A stretch of DNA of 64,000 bases from Balanoglossus misakiensis (lineage: Eukaryota; Hemichordata). A program made the translations under genes and the position numbers. The notes beneath the pieces were generated by a model. That model saw only the letters and a list, made by a program, of their open reading frames with translations, ran no database searches and was not told where the DNA came from. Shown here one piece after another: positions 27,261 through 40,800 of this stretch; position 1 is the stretch's first letter, and every line of letters starts with the position of its first letter. The stretch spans positions 2,790,001 to 2,854,000 of the forward strand of contig CM082581.2 in NCBI GenBank assembly GCA_040954595.2, in the 5' to 3' direction.

Positions 27261-27769
27261 TAAGTAATATAATAAATTAACCTAAACTAAAAAAATCGAG
27301 AAAAAAATCTATCTAAATCTAACGAATATATAAATGGCGGAGAGAGAGTATGGGAGCGTGTGTAGGGTAATAAGAACGATAAACGAACTGAACGTCAGCG
27401 GCAAGAGTATTATTGTTATGCAAATACTGTGAGCGATATGCTAAATAGACAGAAATGTAAATGCATGACATTGTAAGGAGGTGTTAAGGATAAAACAACA
27501 GGAAAAACAAACTGAACACAGTTGTTGGTAGCATGCAGATTGAGTTGTCAAAAATTTTACCAATCAGGAACACCTACCAAGACTGCGTAGCGCTCTCATA
27601 AGGTTATTTTTGATTGTCCAAATTCTTTACCGTGTCACTACTGGCATACAACAATGCATATGACTTTGCATGGATGCACTGGCACCAATGATATGCCTTC
27701 CAAAGCGCCACACATTGTCAAATTACACATGTTGAATGCTTCTGACACGCTCTACCTTATACCAGGTTC

Positions 27770-28065
27770 ACACACGAAAAAATTTGAGACGCTATTTGCC
27801 TATGGTAAACACAGATCATTAATCCTTTGAGTCGCTTGTGTCCACACACACAAAGTTTATGTATAGGTACTTAGGCTCAGTCCCATAGACAATGGGTTGC
27901 GGAGATGTGTTAATCCTTACACTTCACAGGATCAGGTCTGACCTGCAAAGCCGTCTCAAATCTAAGCCGTTTCAGAACCACTATACACCGTCCACACGTG
28001 TTTTGGAGACAGTATCTGATCTGAGACGTTTCAGAACCGTCTTAACGGTGTGTGTGACCCCATAT
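27770..28065 (-). repeat. Dispersed repeat, copy 2 (inverted)
   Basis: The inverse of the block at 10105-10258 (the TGTCCACACACACAAAGTTT region), extended by CCGTTTCAGAACC/GACGTTTCAGAACC units and a GGTGTGTGTGACCCCATAT end that also occurs at about 48292-48312. Confidence 0.65.
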
Positions 28066-31000
28066 TATAAAATTTGGACAGAACTATCCGAAAATAAATA
28101 TTAGACAAAATCATCCGATAATTAATATTAACTCAGTCTATGTCATCAGGACAATACAAAACATAACAAAAGCCCTCACTACGCACCCAATCAACTTTAA
28201 GCCGGTAAAGTAACTTTTACATGCATTCCACTGTTCTGTGTAAAAATTACAATTTCTTATTTAGGCCTACTCGAAACATCGCGCTAATATCCCATACTCC
28301 ACTTGCCAACATTGCCTTTACGTGTGTAATGGCCATTTTATCACTGTTGATGAATGAATTCTAGTTCGGACATGAATTCAAATTTTACACAATAACAGTA
28401 CTGAATGTGCACATTCATTGATAAGCTAAATTCTGTGTATTTTATCATGTTTCTGGAATTTGAACTAAAAACCGCAGCAGATACACAAAGCAATATTACT
28501 GAAAACACGGTGAAAAGTTGGAGCTAATGGAGCGGACAGCGTGTTGTTCAGTGCTTGTGTGCCCTCGAGTAAGAAGATTATTATGTAAATGTCACCAAAA
28601 TGTTTTCATGATTTTCTAGAAATATAGAAATAAATACAATTGACTTATTTTGTCAAGTTTTCCTTGCAAATACAATTGTCACTTAAATTTCCGTACATGC
28701 GTAAACACACCACTGCTTTAAAACAAAAATGTTATGGGTCTCGTATTTACTGCGTTTGTATTCAATTGAGCGGACAAATTCTGTTGGCTTTAATTCTTTC
28801 ACAGATTTCCCGAGTAGCCTGCATAGTGCGCCCTCTTGTGGTGACGTGTCTTCTGAGAATCGGCCCATCGGCCAGATAGAAACAAATCATCGAAAAGTGT
28901 TCCATCACAAAGAAATAAAATTCGCCATCGTTCCCGGTTTTAGAGAAACGTTTAATGTTTCGCCCTTTGGTGAAACACGTTATAGGAAAATTTATTTTAA
29001 GAATAGTATTTCCATTTCGACGTAAACTGATTGGACCGAGCAAATTGTTTGAAAACGTTACGTAGGGCCAATGGAGAAAGAAAAAGCGCTCGTACTCGTG
29101 TACGGGAAGGTTACACCAGCCACGCTAAGCAAGCCGGATTTCCAACGGCCAGACTAGCCGCATATAACAACAACAATGCTTTCTAGTGTTATTTTTCATA
29201 GCCACCACCCCATATGCAGTAGACAGGCTTACGGTAACATTCTCTATCAATCGATTACTCAAAATGAAAAAAAGTTAACGAAAACAAATGAAAACAAAAT
29301 GTGCTAAATTCATGTAGCCCAATTAATTCTGCCTAAATTGTTCATGATGTATGTACGCTTAGGAAGGAGTCTGTGATGAGGAAATACAGCAAAATTATAA
29401 ATTTATCTAGATTCGGGTTTGTGGAGTACTGACTGCGGTTGGACATAATATAATCTTAAAACGTTATGGTGAGGACCAGCATAGTTTGGCAGTGCGCCCC
29501 TTACGATAGATTTCCGGGGCGAATGTAGTATTTTAATATATCATGTCGGTATTGTCGGCTAATTCCGCGTTCATTTGGTTGCATCATCTGATCTGAGACG
29601 ATGACCTTTTGCAGGTCGGTGACATACATCCATAACAAGGTGGCTGTATCACAACTGGTCGTAGACTACTGTTGGCAGCTGCGGGTCTTGAACATGCTCT
29701 AACAGTTTCTAACTGGTTTTCTAACTTTTCAATAAAGAGGTTTTTACTACAATACCATCAATAACTCCATATTTTTTGGAAAGGTACCGGTATTATGCTT
29801 GATACACGTAATGGTCGAGCCAAACTTTCACAAAATAAGGCATGACCAACTTCGGAAGATTGGAAACATAATCGGGCAAGCAAAGTTTTCTTGCGAGCAA
29901 ATGCATGGCGACAGGACCAGCAACATAAAAGTTTTAGAAACAGCAACTCAATAAAACCGCGGGTACCAAACACCGTTATTTGTTATTTTCATATTCCGTT
30001 GTGATGCGCTAAACACACTGGCCTGAGCGCATAAGAAAGTTTTCCAGTAGACTCTGTAGATCACGGTTTTTCACTGTTGGTGATATTGTCTAAGTTTTAA
30101 ACACAGCCAAATAAAACAGATTTTGGTGGAGGATCAAAGAACTGTGACAGTCTTGTTTGGTCATTGTTTGTTTCTATACGAGCATTTTCGAGAATGGTTA
30201 GATTTTAGAACAAGCTCCAAAGGCTTAATTCTGAGTTGCATGACTTTAAGAAAGAAAAAATGCATTGCCAACATTAATAAAAGTAATCTAACCCAGTGAT
30301 GGCCCCATTTCATACTCTTACTTTTGTCAACTGCGGCGCTCTCTAGATGTTATGTCAGCGGCTTTGTTCATATGAGAGACAGAGACAATGTATAATCACA
30401 TACTACACGGGTTAGGAGTCAGTCCTTATACTAGGTGAGATGTCGTGCAGTATTGGTAGCTAGATATCAATGAAAGCGAGTGGCATTATCCCATTTTTCA
30501 AAAGGGAAAATTATGCCAAGGGAGCAGTGATGAAGTCTCCTCTACTTTAGAGTCAAGCGTTTGTCAAAAAGACAAATTTCCAATGAGTGGTTCTTATAGC
30601 ACATTTCCACTCGTTGATATATGAGGGCGCTGCTCAAACATCCTGGAACACTATAAAGTGGGTAAAGGGGTGGCGCTGTAAGAACACTACATGAATTTTA
30701 CTTTCAGGTTGAAATGCAATTTGTTTTGGTGCTGGAATATCCTAGAATTTCAAACGTCCTGACATACCAGTATCACAAAATCCAGGAAAATTCGATTTAG
30801 TCCTGATAAAATCAGTGTGAAAGTTGTGCGTAGATTAGCACATTACATTTAAGACCAGACGCCATATGACAAAAGCTCAATGCAGGCTCACAGTGGCTTT
30901 AATGTTATGGCTACAGGATCGTTTTTTTTTCTTATGATATTTGTGATATGTTTTTCGCTTAATTCAAGAAGGAAAATTCCGTAATTAGAACATAGTGGAA

Positions 31001-32154
31001 TTTAAAAGCTTTCTTGTGCAAGACAATACATAATACGGGAATACAAAATATGGGACAGAGTAAAACAAAAAATACCGTCGTGTAATCTTTATTAGACGCA
31101 ACGAATTTATCTAATACATAAGCTTATATGCAATCAAAGGACTTTATACCATGAAATGAAGATTTATTATATAGCAGCCGCTTATTTATTTTGGGTTTCG
31201 CACATTCCAATTTTGCTTAGTCATCAAAGGTAAATATGGGAAGAGCCCACAAAAAGGAAAATTGAAGAATCGTTTCAAGTAACACACTTACAAACTATGA
31301 ATTTTGCTACATAATAGAAATAAATATTTCTATTTCTAGCGAAACCCAAAGTAAAAAAGCAGGAGTTGCTTATCACCCGTTGGCATTAAACGTACATGGT
31401 CACCTGTAATTTATGTCAGTATATATGGCCAAAAGGGCGTGTCAAAGTGTTCGAATGACCATGTGGTGGCACCTTTTTTCGCGCGTGCAACCAGACGAAA
31501 GTCTGTGATTGGTTTTATTAGAATTTGTCATTGTTTCAGTGGTTAAATTATCATAGATGACCCTGTACCTTAAAAGGGAATGTAGACTTCCTGCACGGGC
31601 ATCTGTACTACTACTCCTTCATGTGTGTTCATAGAACTTTTGCATGCCTACAACAAGAGTATGTTAATTTGTAGGAAAAATCTTAAGAAACAAAGGTCAC
31701 TTGCACATAATAAGCCACAGGAGAAAATGAAATTCTCTGAGCCAACGGGACTTTCCCTGAATGCGATTCCAACACAGGTGTAACATTCAAAATTTCCAGA
31801 AGTTGACTATCTTTACATAATGGTCAAAACAACACGGACATTTGTGAAGACTTGTACAAGGCCGTTCTGCTGTTCACGCAAGCTTGCATTCCATACCCAT
31901 CATACTTCAAAAATGATCACATTATTTCAAATTAATTTGCCTACTTTTGAATTTATGTAAAGTAGCATCCCGATAGTCTCTGATATGTGAATTCCAAACA
32001 CAAGTGACAGAGTGATGATAAGTCTACAAATAAATTGGGAATCTATAACTATTCTGGAGTGTATCACTAGTTACAATTGTATTTTTGTCAAAGGCAATAC
32101 CAGGATTAAAGGTGACGATCGATATAGTGGCATAGGAATGGCAAAATGTCATAG

Positions 32155-32950
32155 GGACCGTTCAATTTTTACGGCTGGGGGGGGGCGGCAAGTTTGTGTC
32201 ACGGGTTTTCAAAATCAGGCCGACTCCCCTTTCACCCAGGACCAAAAAATGATGACCCCCCCCCCCTTTGACAGGCCAAAAAATATGATGACACCCCCCC
32301 CCCCCCCACGCCGAAAACATGCGCCGTCCTGATCCTATGTACACTGTATGCAATAAAGGGAATGAGGCTTCCCACACCTCAATTCTAAATTTCTTAAAGT
32401 AATTGAAGTTTATAGTAGTATATCTTTGCAATAAAAATGAATTATGAATAAATTAAAATGACAAGTCAATGCAATAGTTGGTAGGATTGGTAAAACAAGA
32501 AAACTGGCGGGGTGGGTGTGGGAGGTGGTGTCCCCTGCAACATGAGAAAATTTTGTAAAATACGGTGCTCAAAATAGCATTTTAATGAACTCAAAAGCAA
32601 ATTAACTCAATATTGGGGAGGACCAATTTTACTTTTGCCACTCCACTCAAAGTACGCATCGGTGTGGTGGGGTGGCAAGTAGTCTGCCGTCGTACACAAG
32701 ACAACCAGCCGATAAATGAAATGTGGCGAAAAATGGGTGGGTGTGAAAATTTTAGAAAATTTTGTAAAATAAAGGGCGCGAAACTGCAATTTTGTGGACT
32801 CAAAAGCAAAGGTTTTGTGGCAAAAGTAAGTGACCCCCCTACCCGTTTAAAAAAAAAACGATGACCCCCCCCCCTCCTTTTGGACTTCAAAATTTAAGTG
32901 ACCCCCCTGGATTTTGCCCCCCCCCCAGCCGTAAAAACTGAACGGTCCCC
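32155..32950. mobile_element. MITE with G-rich terminal inverted repeats
   Basis: Inverted ends GGGACCGTTCA(A/G)TTTTTACG followed by GCTGGGGGGGGG lie at 32155-32188 and 32912-32948. About 730 bp lies between them, with several internal C8-10 tracts and no transposase frame. Both flanks contain ATGTCA, but the exact target duplication is unclear. Confidence 0.8.
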
Positions 32951-33409
32951 TATGTCAGCTTTGTCCTCTGTTCTGTATAATAGTTATGTTTTAACGGAAA
33001 TGTACAACCAGTTCATTCCTATCGAAATTCACATTCAATTTCTAATATAAGATATAGTCCGAGATACAATTATCACATTTTAAAATTTAAACAAAAGATT
33101 TTTTCATAAATCAAAACTCTCACGCTATGACGGAATATTTAAATCACTACAAGGCAAAATTTGTGCACGGCAACCAACGAAGACCTAACCTCGGGCAACA
33201 GTGTCACAACAAAAAGAAAAGAAATCAGGATATTTCTTTAGTAAGAGCGTCTAAAATAGGGAGGTTTGAACTCCGACAATGCTGTCGTTGTTTATAATAT
33301 AGATATATTTCAACGGCTCTATCTAAGAATCTAACACGGCAACGTAAACTTATCGTTGGATAAATGTCTTTCGGTATCTTTAATGCAACTTTCACTGCAC
33401 GAAACTTAT

Positions 33410-33660
33410 ACTATACTCTACTGTACTGTTTACTTTACTGTACTGTACTCTACTGAACTGTACTGTACTCTACTGAACTGTACTGTACTGTACTGTATTG
33501 TACTGTACTGTAATGTAATGTACTGTACTCTACTGAACTGTACTGTACTGTACTGTACTGTAATGCAATGTACTGTACTCTACTGAACTGTACTGTACTG
33601 TACTGTAATGTAATGTAATGTAATGTAATGTAATGTACTATACTGTACTGTACTGTACTA
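33410..33660 (+). repeat. (TACTG)n minisatellite tract
   Basis: Pentanucleotide repeat TACTG with TACTC, AACTG and TAATG variants over about 250 bp. Variants recur with a longer period, giving a weak higher-order pattern. Confidence 0.95.
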
Positions 33661-34849
33661 CAAGATCGTATATCGAAACTTTACAAATACATGGACGTGT
33701 AAACAGATACACTTGATCTATACATCACAACATAAATCTTTAGAAAAGTATAAAAAGAACCCTCTGAGATCTACTTAATGTGAATTTACCAATATGTCTT
33801 CTTCTGTGTAAAGAATCACTCCTTAGTTAATTCTTTTTTTCTCTTGAATATACACTGTACGTAATTGCATGCATTTGCCTGTCATCCAATTTTAGTAGGT
33901 AATTAATCAATTATTTAAAGCTTGTTTCCTAAAATAGCCAAATAAAAAATTACATTAAATGTACAATTGTTCTGATATTTAGTTTGACATAATAACGAGT
34001 GCATGAAGTCAAGGTATATATGGTTAATTTTTCATGTACAAGACGTAAAATATTCCTATAATTTCACAATAAATTTTGTCTCTAAAAAACATTCAGAATC
34101 TGATTGTAAAAATTGTTAGTACAAAAGGGAAAGTCAGTCCAACTATACATGTATACAACTACTTCATCGAAAGGCACTCGCTATTTATTGTACAATATTA
34201 AAAGTACTGGATTGCATGTCTACAATAATGTGTTGCATGTCTACAATAATGACCTTGAAATCGTCTCCTGGTTGTTCCTTCTGTCTGTCTCTGCTATCAG
34301 ACATATTAGAAAGTGTATTCAGAGTATGATGTCCTTTATTTGAATATCATGGTTTCCGTTGACATTCGTGCAGCCACGTGCGAAATTTTGATTATGTGAA
34401 TAGGCAAATCGTCCCGGTGTTTTTTTTTGTTTTGTTTTTTGAGTGGTCTCGCACACTTGCGGAGCACCATTAATGTCTTAATTCCGGCTGCTTTAAATAG
34501 GTTTTTAATTTGTGCAAGGGATCAAATCACATTATAATAATTGCATTATGGGTAAATAGTCGACAACTCACTTTAGAAGGAGATAGAAGAAATGCATGAA
34601 ATGATATATGAACTGTATTTCATGACTTCCTTTCTGTCTTTGTAGTACATTAAACCAATTTCAACTTTTGACATTTTGTTATTATTTCTGTCACACAATG
34701 TTTCTGAATGACCCAGTATCACTTTAGCTTATGAACTTCCATTTCTTAAACATGGCAGAAATCGGCCATCGTGAAATTATGTTTACCATATAAGATTTTC
34801 ATCACTCACCTAGGTAGCAACAACCTATTTAAGGTAGGGAGCATCAAGT
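33661..34849. other. Gene-free 3' flank
   Basis: AT-rich sequence downstream of the ZU5/death-domain gene. A TTTATT at about 34336 reads as AATAAA on the minus strand and could serve as its polyadenylation signal, about 500 bp past the stop. No exon was recognised. Confidence 0.4.
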
Positions 34850-37800
34850 TCAACTTTCAACAGTAACCACAATTAAGTTTTCTTGCTGGCCTTCAGAAGG
34901 CACGACTTCCGGAATCTTATTAGATTGTGCTACGTATTGACGACCACAGCTCATTATAGGATTCTCATTATCATCACGCCGGCTACTGTCCATTGACTCG
35001 TCTTGTCCGGTGCCCATGGTGGTTCCGATTCCGCTGTCTTCCAGGCTGGAAAAGGCTTGGGTCTCGCGTTCCGTTTCCGTTCTGCTTGCGACTGTCTCCT
35101 CACGAGTGTCTTCTGCTGTCGCCCCATGTGCGACTTTGGAGGACTCCCCAGTGGTTGTCTGGATGCTCTCGTCAATGGGACCAACTTCATGCTCAGTTGT
35201 CTCTTTAACCTTGCCCATGGCGCCCGTTTCAGGTTGTGGATTTTCTTCATTCACCGAATCCTCGACAGCACTTTCACCAGGATTGCTAGAAGAAGGCGAC
35301 ATCTCCACGGGAAATCCCATTTCTTGACCGGACAAAACGTAACCAGAAGGTTGATTCTGGTTGCGGCCTCCAAGTTCATCATCCCTGTTGGTTGAAAGCT
35401 CTCCAGCACGGTAGAATTCGCCATCCGAGAGATACTTCAACACTTCCAGACGGGCTACTTCATGTTCGAGTTTTTCCAGCTGTTCAGCTAAAACTTCCAT
35501 TATTTCCTCCGGGGTCTGTTTCAACTCTATGCTCCGGTAGGTGTAAATAAAACTTAAAAGCTCACTTGTACGACGCCCAGATTCTTCTATGGCACATATT
35601 TCCCCGTGGTCTAGTCCTTCTAAAGCAGCAAGTCCTCGCCAATCTTTTCCATCGTCCCTCTGTATATCCAGAATCAAGCATAGATTCCTCCACAATTTTT
35701 CATTGATTTTACAGCCATCGACCGGTTCCCATTCTTTTTTGTTCCGAATGAAGTAGTCGGAGAAATTTGCGTAACCGCGCTGTTCGTTTCTTTTTGGTGG
35801 TGTATGTTTCTCGGCACCCTGTAAAGCAATAGTCATGTTTTTTTCTTATTTCTCTGTTATGAGTTCAATTGAATATATGTGGACTTGTATGTAAAGTGAA
35901 ATAGGTAGACCGTTAACAGCAGGGCCAGTGAAAAATTTACATTCTATGGAGAACCATTTTTGTACATCTTCACAGTGGGGCCTACTTATTTCTCGGCAAA
36001 CTGTTTTAGATTTGACAGCTAGGGGAAATATCAGTTACATGGTCGTGAGTTGCACCAATGGTAAATCGGGTCTTGAAAAAATATATCACTTGCAGCTAAT
36101 GCATGTTGGAGGGACCAAGGAAATGCAGTGTGTATAAAGAAAGAGTGACTTATCGCCTTAAGGGCGTTGGACCACTATCCATACTTCTTCACACAAGGAT
36201 TAGCTATATCTCTTGTGTCTGCTAGTGATGGTATCAGAAAAACACTTACTCCATCTTTTGGTTTCCCACATAGAAGTTCCAACACAGTGCCATTGCTGCT
36301 GTCACCAACCCTTGCTTCCAATAAGCAAAAGAAGAACTCCGGCGATTCATCGGAAAAGTAACTGAATTCAACCGAAGCGGGGCTTCTCCGTCTTCGTATT
36401 TCAGATTATTCACACTTAGTAGCTGTAAAATGAAAATATAGCTGCAAGCAGCGATGACGGGCACAAGCTTAAGCCGAAGGTCAAAGGTCATATGTGGTCA
36501 CCCAAAATTTGGGCAAAAAGTTTTGACCCCCATACTAGTCCAGGTCCAACAGAAACCTGACCTCTAGCCCTATTGGTTTGTCTGAAATTAGATATGCACA
36601 TAATTAATGATGTAAAGTGTAAGACTCCATTAATAGTTCGATCCATCCAAACACAAATGCTGTACCTGTTCTGGATGCCAAGATATAGCAAAGTAGGTCA
36701 AAGGTCACCTGAGGTCACCCAAAATTTGGGCAAAATTTTTGACCCCATACTGATCCATGTCCCACAAGAACAAAACCTCTAGCCATATTGGTTAGCCTGG
36801 AATTAGGTATGCACATAATTAATGAGATATGCAGGTGTCACTGGTGACCCCAAATTTTGGCTTTTCAATTTTAGTCCCAACCCTCCAAACGCCAAGTCTT
36901 TGCCTGCTCTGGTTGCCAAGATATGGTAAATTAGGTCAAAGGTCATATGTGGTCACCCAAAATTTGGGCAAAAAGTTTTGACCCCCATACTAGTCCAGGT
37001 CCAACAGAAACCTGACCTCTAGCCCTATTGGTTTGTCTGAAATTAGATATGCACATAATTAATGATGTAAAGTGTAAGACTCCATTAATAGTTCGATCCA
37101 TCCAAACACAAATGCTGTACCTGTTCTGGATGCCAAGATATAGGAAAGTAGGTCAAAGGTCACCTGAGGTCACCCAGAATTTGGGCAAATTTTTTTAACC
37201 CCGTACTGGTCCATGACCAAAAAGAATGAAACCTCTAGCCCTATTAGTTAGCCCGGAATTATGTATGCACATAATTAATGAGTTTAGCAGGTGTTACAGG
37301 TGAGCCCGAAATTTGCCTTTTAATGTGGTCCCATTCTGCTCACGGGCCAGTAGACAATCACTGTACAGGACCATTGCACAGATATGGAAAGCCATAACTG
37401 CCTTAAGTGAACTGAACTCATGTTCTCTTGTGCATTTAACATGTTGTCTTGTACATTTAACATGTTTTCTTGTGCATTTAACATGTTTTCTTGTGCATTT
37501 CATATATGGTCCTGTGCATTTAACATGTTGTCTTGTGCATTTTATATTGTCTTGTGCATTTAACATGTTTTCTTGTGCATTTATGTATGCTGTCCTGTCC
37601 ATTTAACATGTTGTCTTGTGCATTCATATACGCTGTCTTGTACATTTAACATGTTGTCCTGTGCATTTCTATATGTTGTCTTGTCCATTCATATACGTTG
37701 TCTTGTACATTTAACATGTTGTCCTGTGCATTTCTATATGTTGTCTTGTGTATTTCTATATGTTGTCGTGGGACTTTATTATGTTGTCCTGTTCATTTTT

Positions 37801-40800
37801 ATATGTTGTCTTGTCCATTTATATACGTTGTCTTGTGCATTTCTATATGTTGTCTTGTGCATTTCTATATGTTGTCGTGTGACTTTATTATGTTGTCCTG
37901 TTCATTTCTATATGTTGTCTTGTCCATTTATACACGTTGTCTTGTGCATTTCTATATGTTGTCTTGTGCATTTCTATATGTTGTCGTGTGACTTTAATAT
38001 GTTATCCTGTTCATTTCTATATGTTGTCTTGTCCATTCATATATGTTGTGGTGTGACTTTAACATGTTTTCCTGTGCATTTCTATATGTTGTCTTGTTTA
38101 TTTATATACGTTGTCTTGTGCATTTCTATATGTTGTCTTGTCCATTCATATATGTTGTGGTGTGCCTTTAATATGTTGTCCTGTTCATTTCTATATGTTG
38201 TCTTGTTTATTTATATACGTTGTCTTGTGCATTTCTATATGTTGTCTTGTCCATTCATATATGTTGTGGTGTGCCTTTAATATGTTGTCCTGTTCATTTC
38301 TATATGTTGTCTTGTTTATTTATATACGTTGTCTTGTGCATTTCTATATGTTGTCTTGTCCATTCATATATGTTGTGGTGTGACTTTAACATGTTTTCCT
38401 GTGCATTTCTATATGTTGTCTTGTTTATTTATATACGTTGTCTTGTGCATTTCTATATGTTGTCTTGTCCATTCATATATGTTGTGGTGTGCCTTTAATA
38501 TGTTGTCCTGTTCATTTCTATATGTTGTCTTGTTTATTTATATACGTTGTCTTGTGCATTTCTATATGTTGTCTTGTCCATTCATATATGTTGTGGTGTG
38601 ACTTTAACATGTTTTCCTGTGCATTTCTATATGTTGTCTTGTTTATTTATATACGTTGTCTTGTGCATTTCTATATGTTGTCTTGTCCATTCATATATGT
38701 TGTGGTGTGCCTTTAATATGTTGTCCTGTTCATTTCTATATGTTGTCTTGTTTATTTATATACGTTGTCTTGTGCATTTCTATATGTTGTCTTGTCCATT
38801 CATATATGTTGTGGTGTGACTTTAACATGTTTTCCTGTGCATTTCTATATGTTGTCTTGTTTATTTATATACGTTGTCTTGTGCATTTCTATATGTTGTC
38901 TTGTCCATTCATATATGTTGTCGTGTGACTTTAACATGTTGTCCTGTTCGTTTCTATATGTTGTCTTGTCCATTCATATACATTGTCTTGTGCATTTCTA
39001 TATGTTGTCTTGTCCATTCATATACGTTGTCTTGTGCATTTCTATATGTTGTCCTGTGGTTTTGTACATGTTGTGTGGTGCATTTAACTTCATTAGAAGA
39101 AGATTAACTTCATTAGAAGAAGATCAAGCTGTTCCGGGAGGGCGGTATCCTCCCCCTGGCGGAACAGTTTTGTTTCCACAGCTATAAATAGACTGTGGCC
39201 TGCAGTCTCCCAAAATATTTGATACATTTACAATGTACATCCGGTGAAAAAGAGAGGGAAAATCTGTAGCACTAAGACAAGCACGCGTGTTCGCACAGGG
39301 ACATTGTATCCTGTCATCATCATCATGGAGGAAATTTTGTGTTCTATGTCATTGTCAACTCTGATACCAAATTTTTTGCAAGAACGCATTTCCCCGGAAA
39401 CTGTAGAATCGCTCACTGATCGTGAACTCATAAGATTGGGGGTAGAGACCATGGGACACCGGCATGATCTGCGAAAGAAGTGTTCACGTGCTGTTGCCCG
39501 TGAAGACATGGATCAAGCATCTGCATCTTCTAGCAACTATGGAAGACTCTCTGAGACCGTACGCTCTGAAAGAGACATGTTATTTATCCCCGCCAGAGGC
39601 AATGGTGGGCGTGGGCGGGCTGGTGCCCCGTCTGGTACTGTCGGTCGAGGTAAGAAAACCGCCAAAAAGGCCCGGACATGGACAGTCCGTGTCTTGTGTG
39701 TGGCTGATCGCCTTCAACAGAGAATTCCAACAGTTGCTGAAAAGCTAGTTCTTAACAAGGCGGGACTTGGGGAACGTAAGATGATTTTTTTCTGCCACGA
39801 TGATGAGGAAGATGTTGCCAACAAAATCAAGGCGGAATATCCACAATTAAGTGAATGCGGAGGTTTCGAAATCATGCATTGCACTGGCAACTGCCGAAAT
39901 TTGCAAACGGTAACATGTTCTTGGAGCGTCGAGGAGCTAAAGCGCCATGTCGGCTCTCAAGCCAAATTATACTTGCGCCCTATTCAAAAAAATCTGAACG
40001 TCACAGAAACAGAACAAACCAGCCATGGGACGAGTCTGAAAGAAAAGTGCCGAGGTTGCAACACAGAGTTCACGATTGACAAATTACGCAGTCATATCGA
40101 CTGGTGTTTGCCAGTTCTTCAATCGGAGTCGGATGAAGACCCAGAGCTTCCTCTCGGACCTATTGAACATCGAGATACACCGCAAGAAATTCCGAACAAT
40201 ATGGTTGTTGATCTGACTGAAAATGCTGAACAGGATCATGTAAGTTTTAATCATCTTGTTCTGTTTCTAACGGGGATCGAAATTGCTGAGGGGTATGATT
40301 CTGGTGTTTTCTCCGGGACGCGCGATTGCGCGATTCCCCCCACTTGAAGCGCCCCTTGTAACAAGTTCAGGGGGCGACAATCGCCCCTTCTTGAGCAGCC
40401 CACCCGGCCAGTACATGCGCGTCCAAGCCTCGTAGCATGCACTGTCAGTCAAAACACTGGGAAAACGGCCGATATTACTGCGTGCTGGCCTATACATTTT
40501 AACTTCCCACCCCCAAATACTATGTTGTAAATGACTTTCACATTCAATTACGTGTAATTTAGCTCCAAGGGCTATAGTGTGCAATTGTTGGAACAGCCAA
40601 AGAGCTCTGTCTGGACACTGTCTAAGTTTAGAGCACACACTCAAGTGATCTTGTTGTTATGGAGACATTTGAAATTGGGTTGGCAGAATGTAACAATTTT
40701 ATGCAAATTAAAAGAACTGCATTCATGCCATGGCGATTATCAAGAATGTATCAGTTTTCCAAGACCTGTTTTCTTACTTTGGAAGGAAAGTCATTCAATA

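Larger units (their letters stand above)
26244..32150. other. Intergenic region with scattered repeats
   Basis: No supported exon was found. It contains an AT-rich imperfect tandem array of ACTAAATACTAACA-like units (27000-27260), an inverted copy of the dispersed repeat (27770-28065), and otherwise non-coding sequence. The first few hundred bases would include the promoter of the minus-strand membrane-protein model. No core promoter element could be assigned. Confidence 0.45.

Noticed and set aside
29758-31600. Possible genes in the AT-rich intergenic stretch
   Set aside because: Only short chance frames without domain signatures or paired splice sites.
33356-33586. 76-codon Leu/Tyr/Cys-rich frame
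   Set aside because: Translation of the TACTG repeat.
34954-35395. Plus- and minus-strand frames of 71-130 codons
   Set aside because: Shadows of the real minus-strand death-domain exon 35818-34850, which has clear domain motifs.
37573-38930. Long overlapping Cys/Val/His-rich reading frames (up to 235 codons)
   Set aside because: They are translations of the 109-bp tandem array. Because the unit length is not a multiple of three, all frames stay open. No start context, splice signals or domain.
37420-39080. CRISPR-like repeat-spacer array
   Set aside because: Units are contiguous variants of one another with no unique spacers, and the context is a eukaryotic transposon end.
39244-39324. 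Upstream GTG-initiated extension of the HECT protein
   Set aside because: The first codon is GTG, not ATG, and the extra residues precede the conserved SAM-like start. ATG at 39325 fits better.
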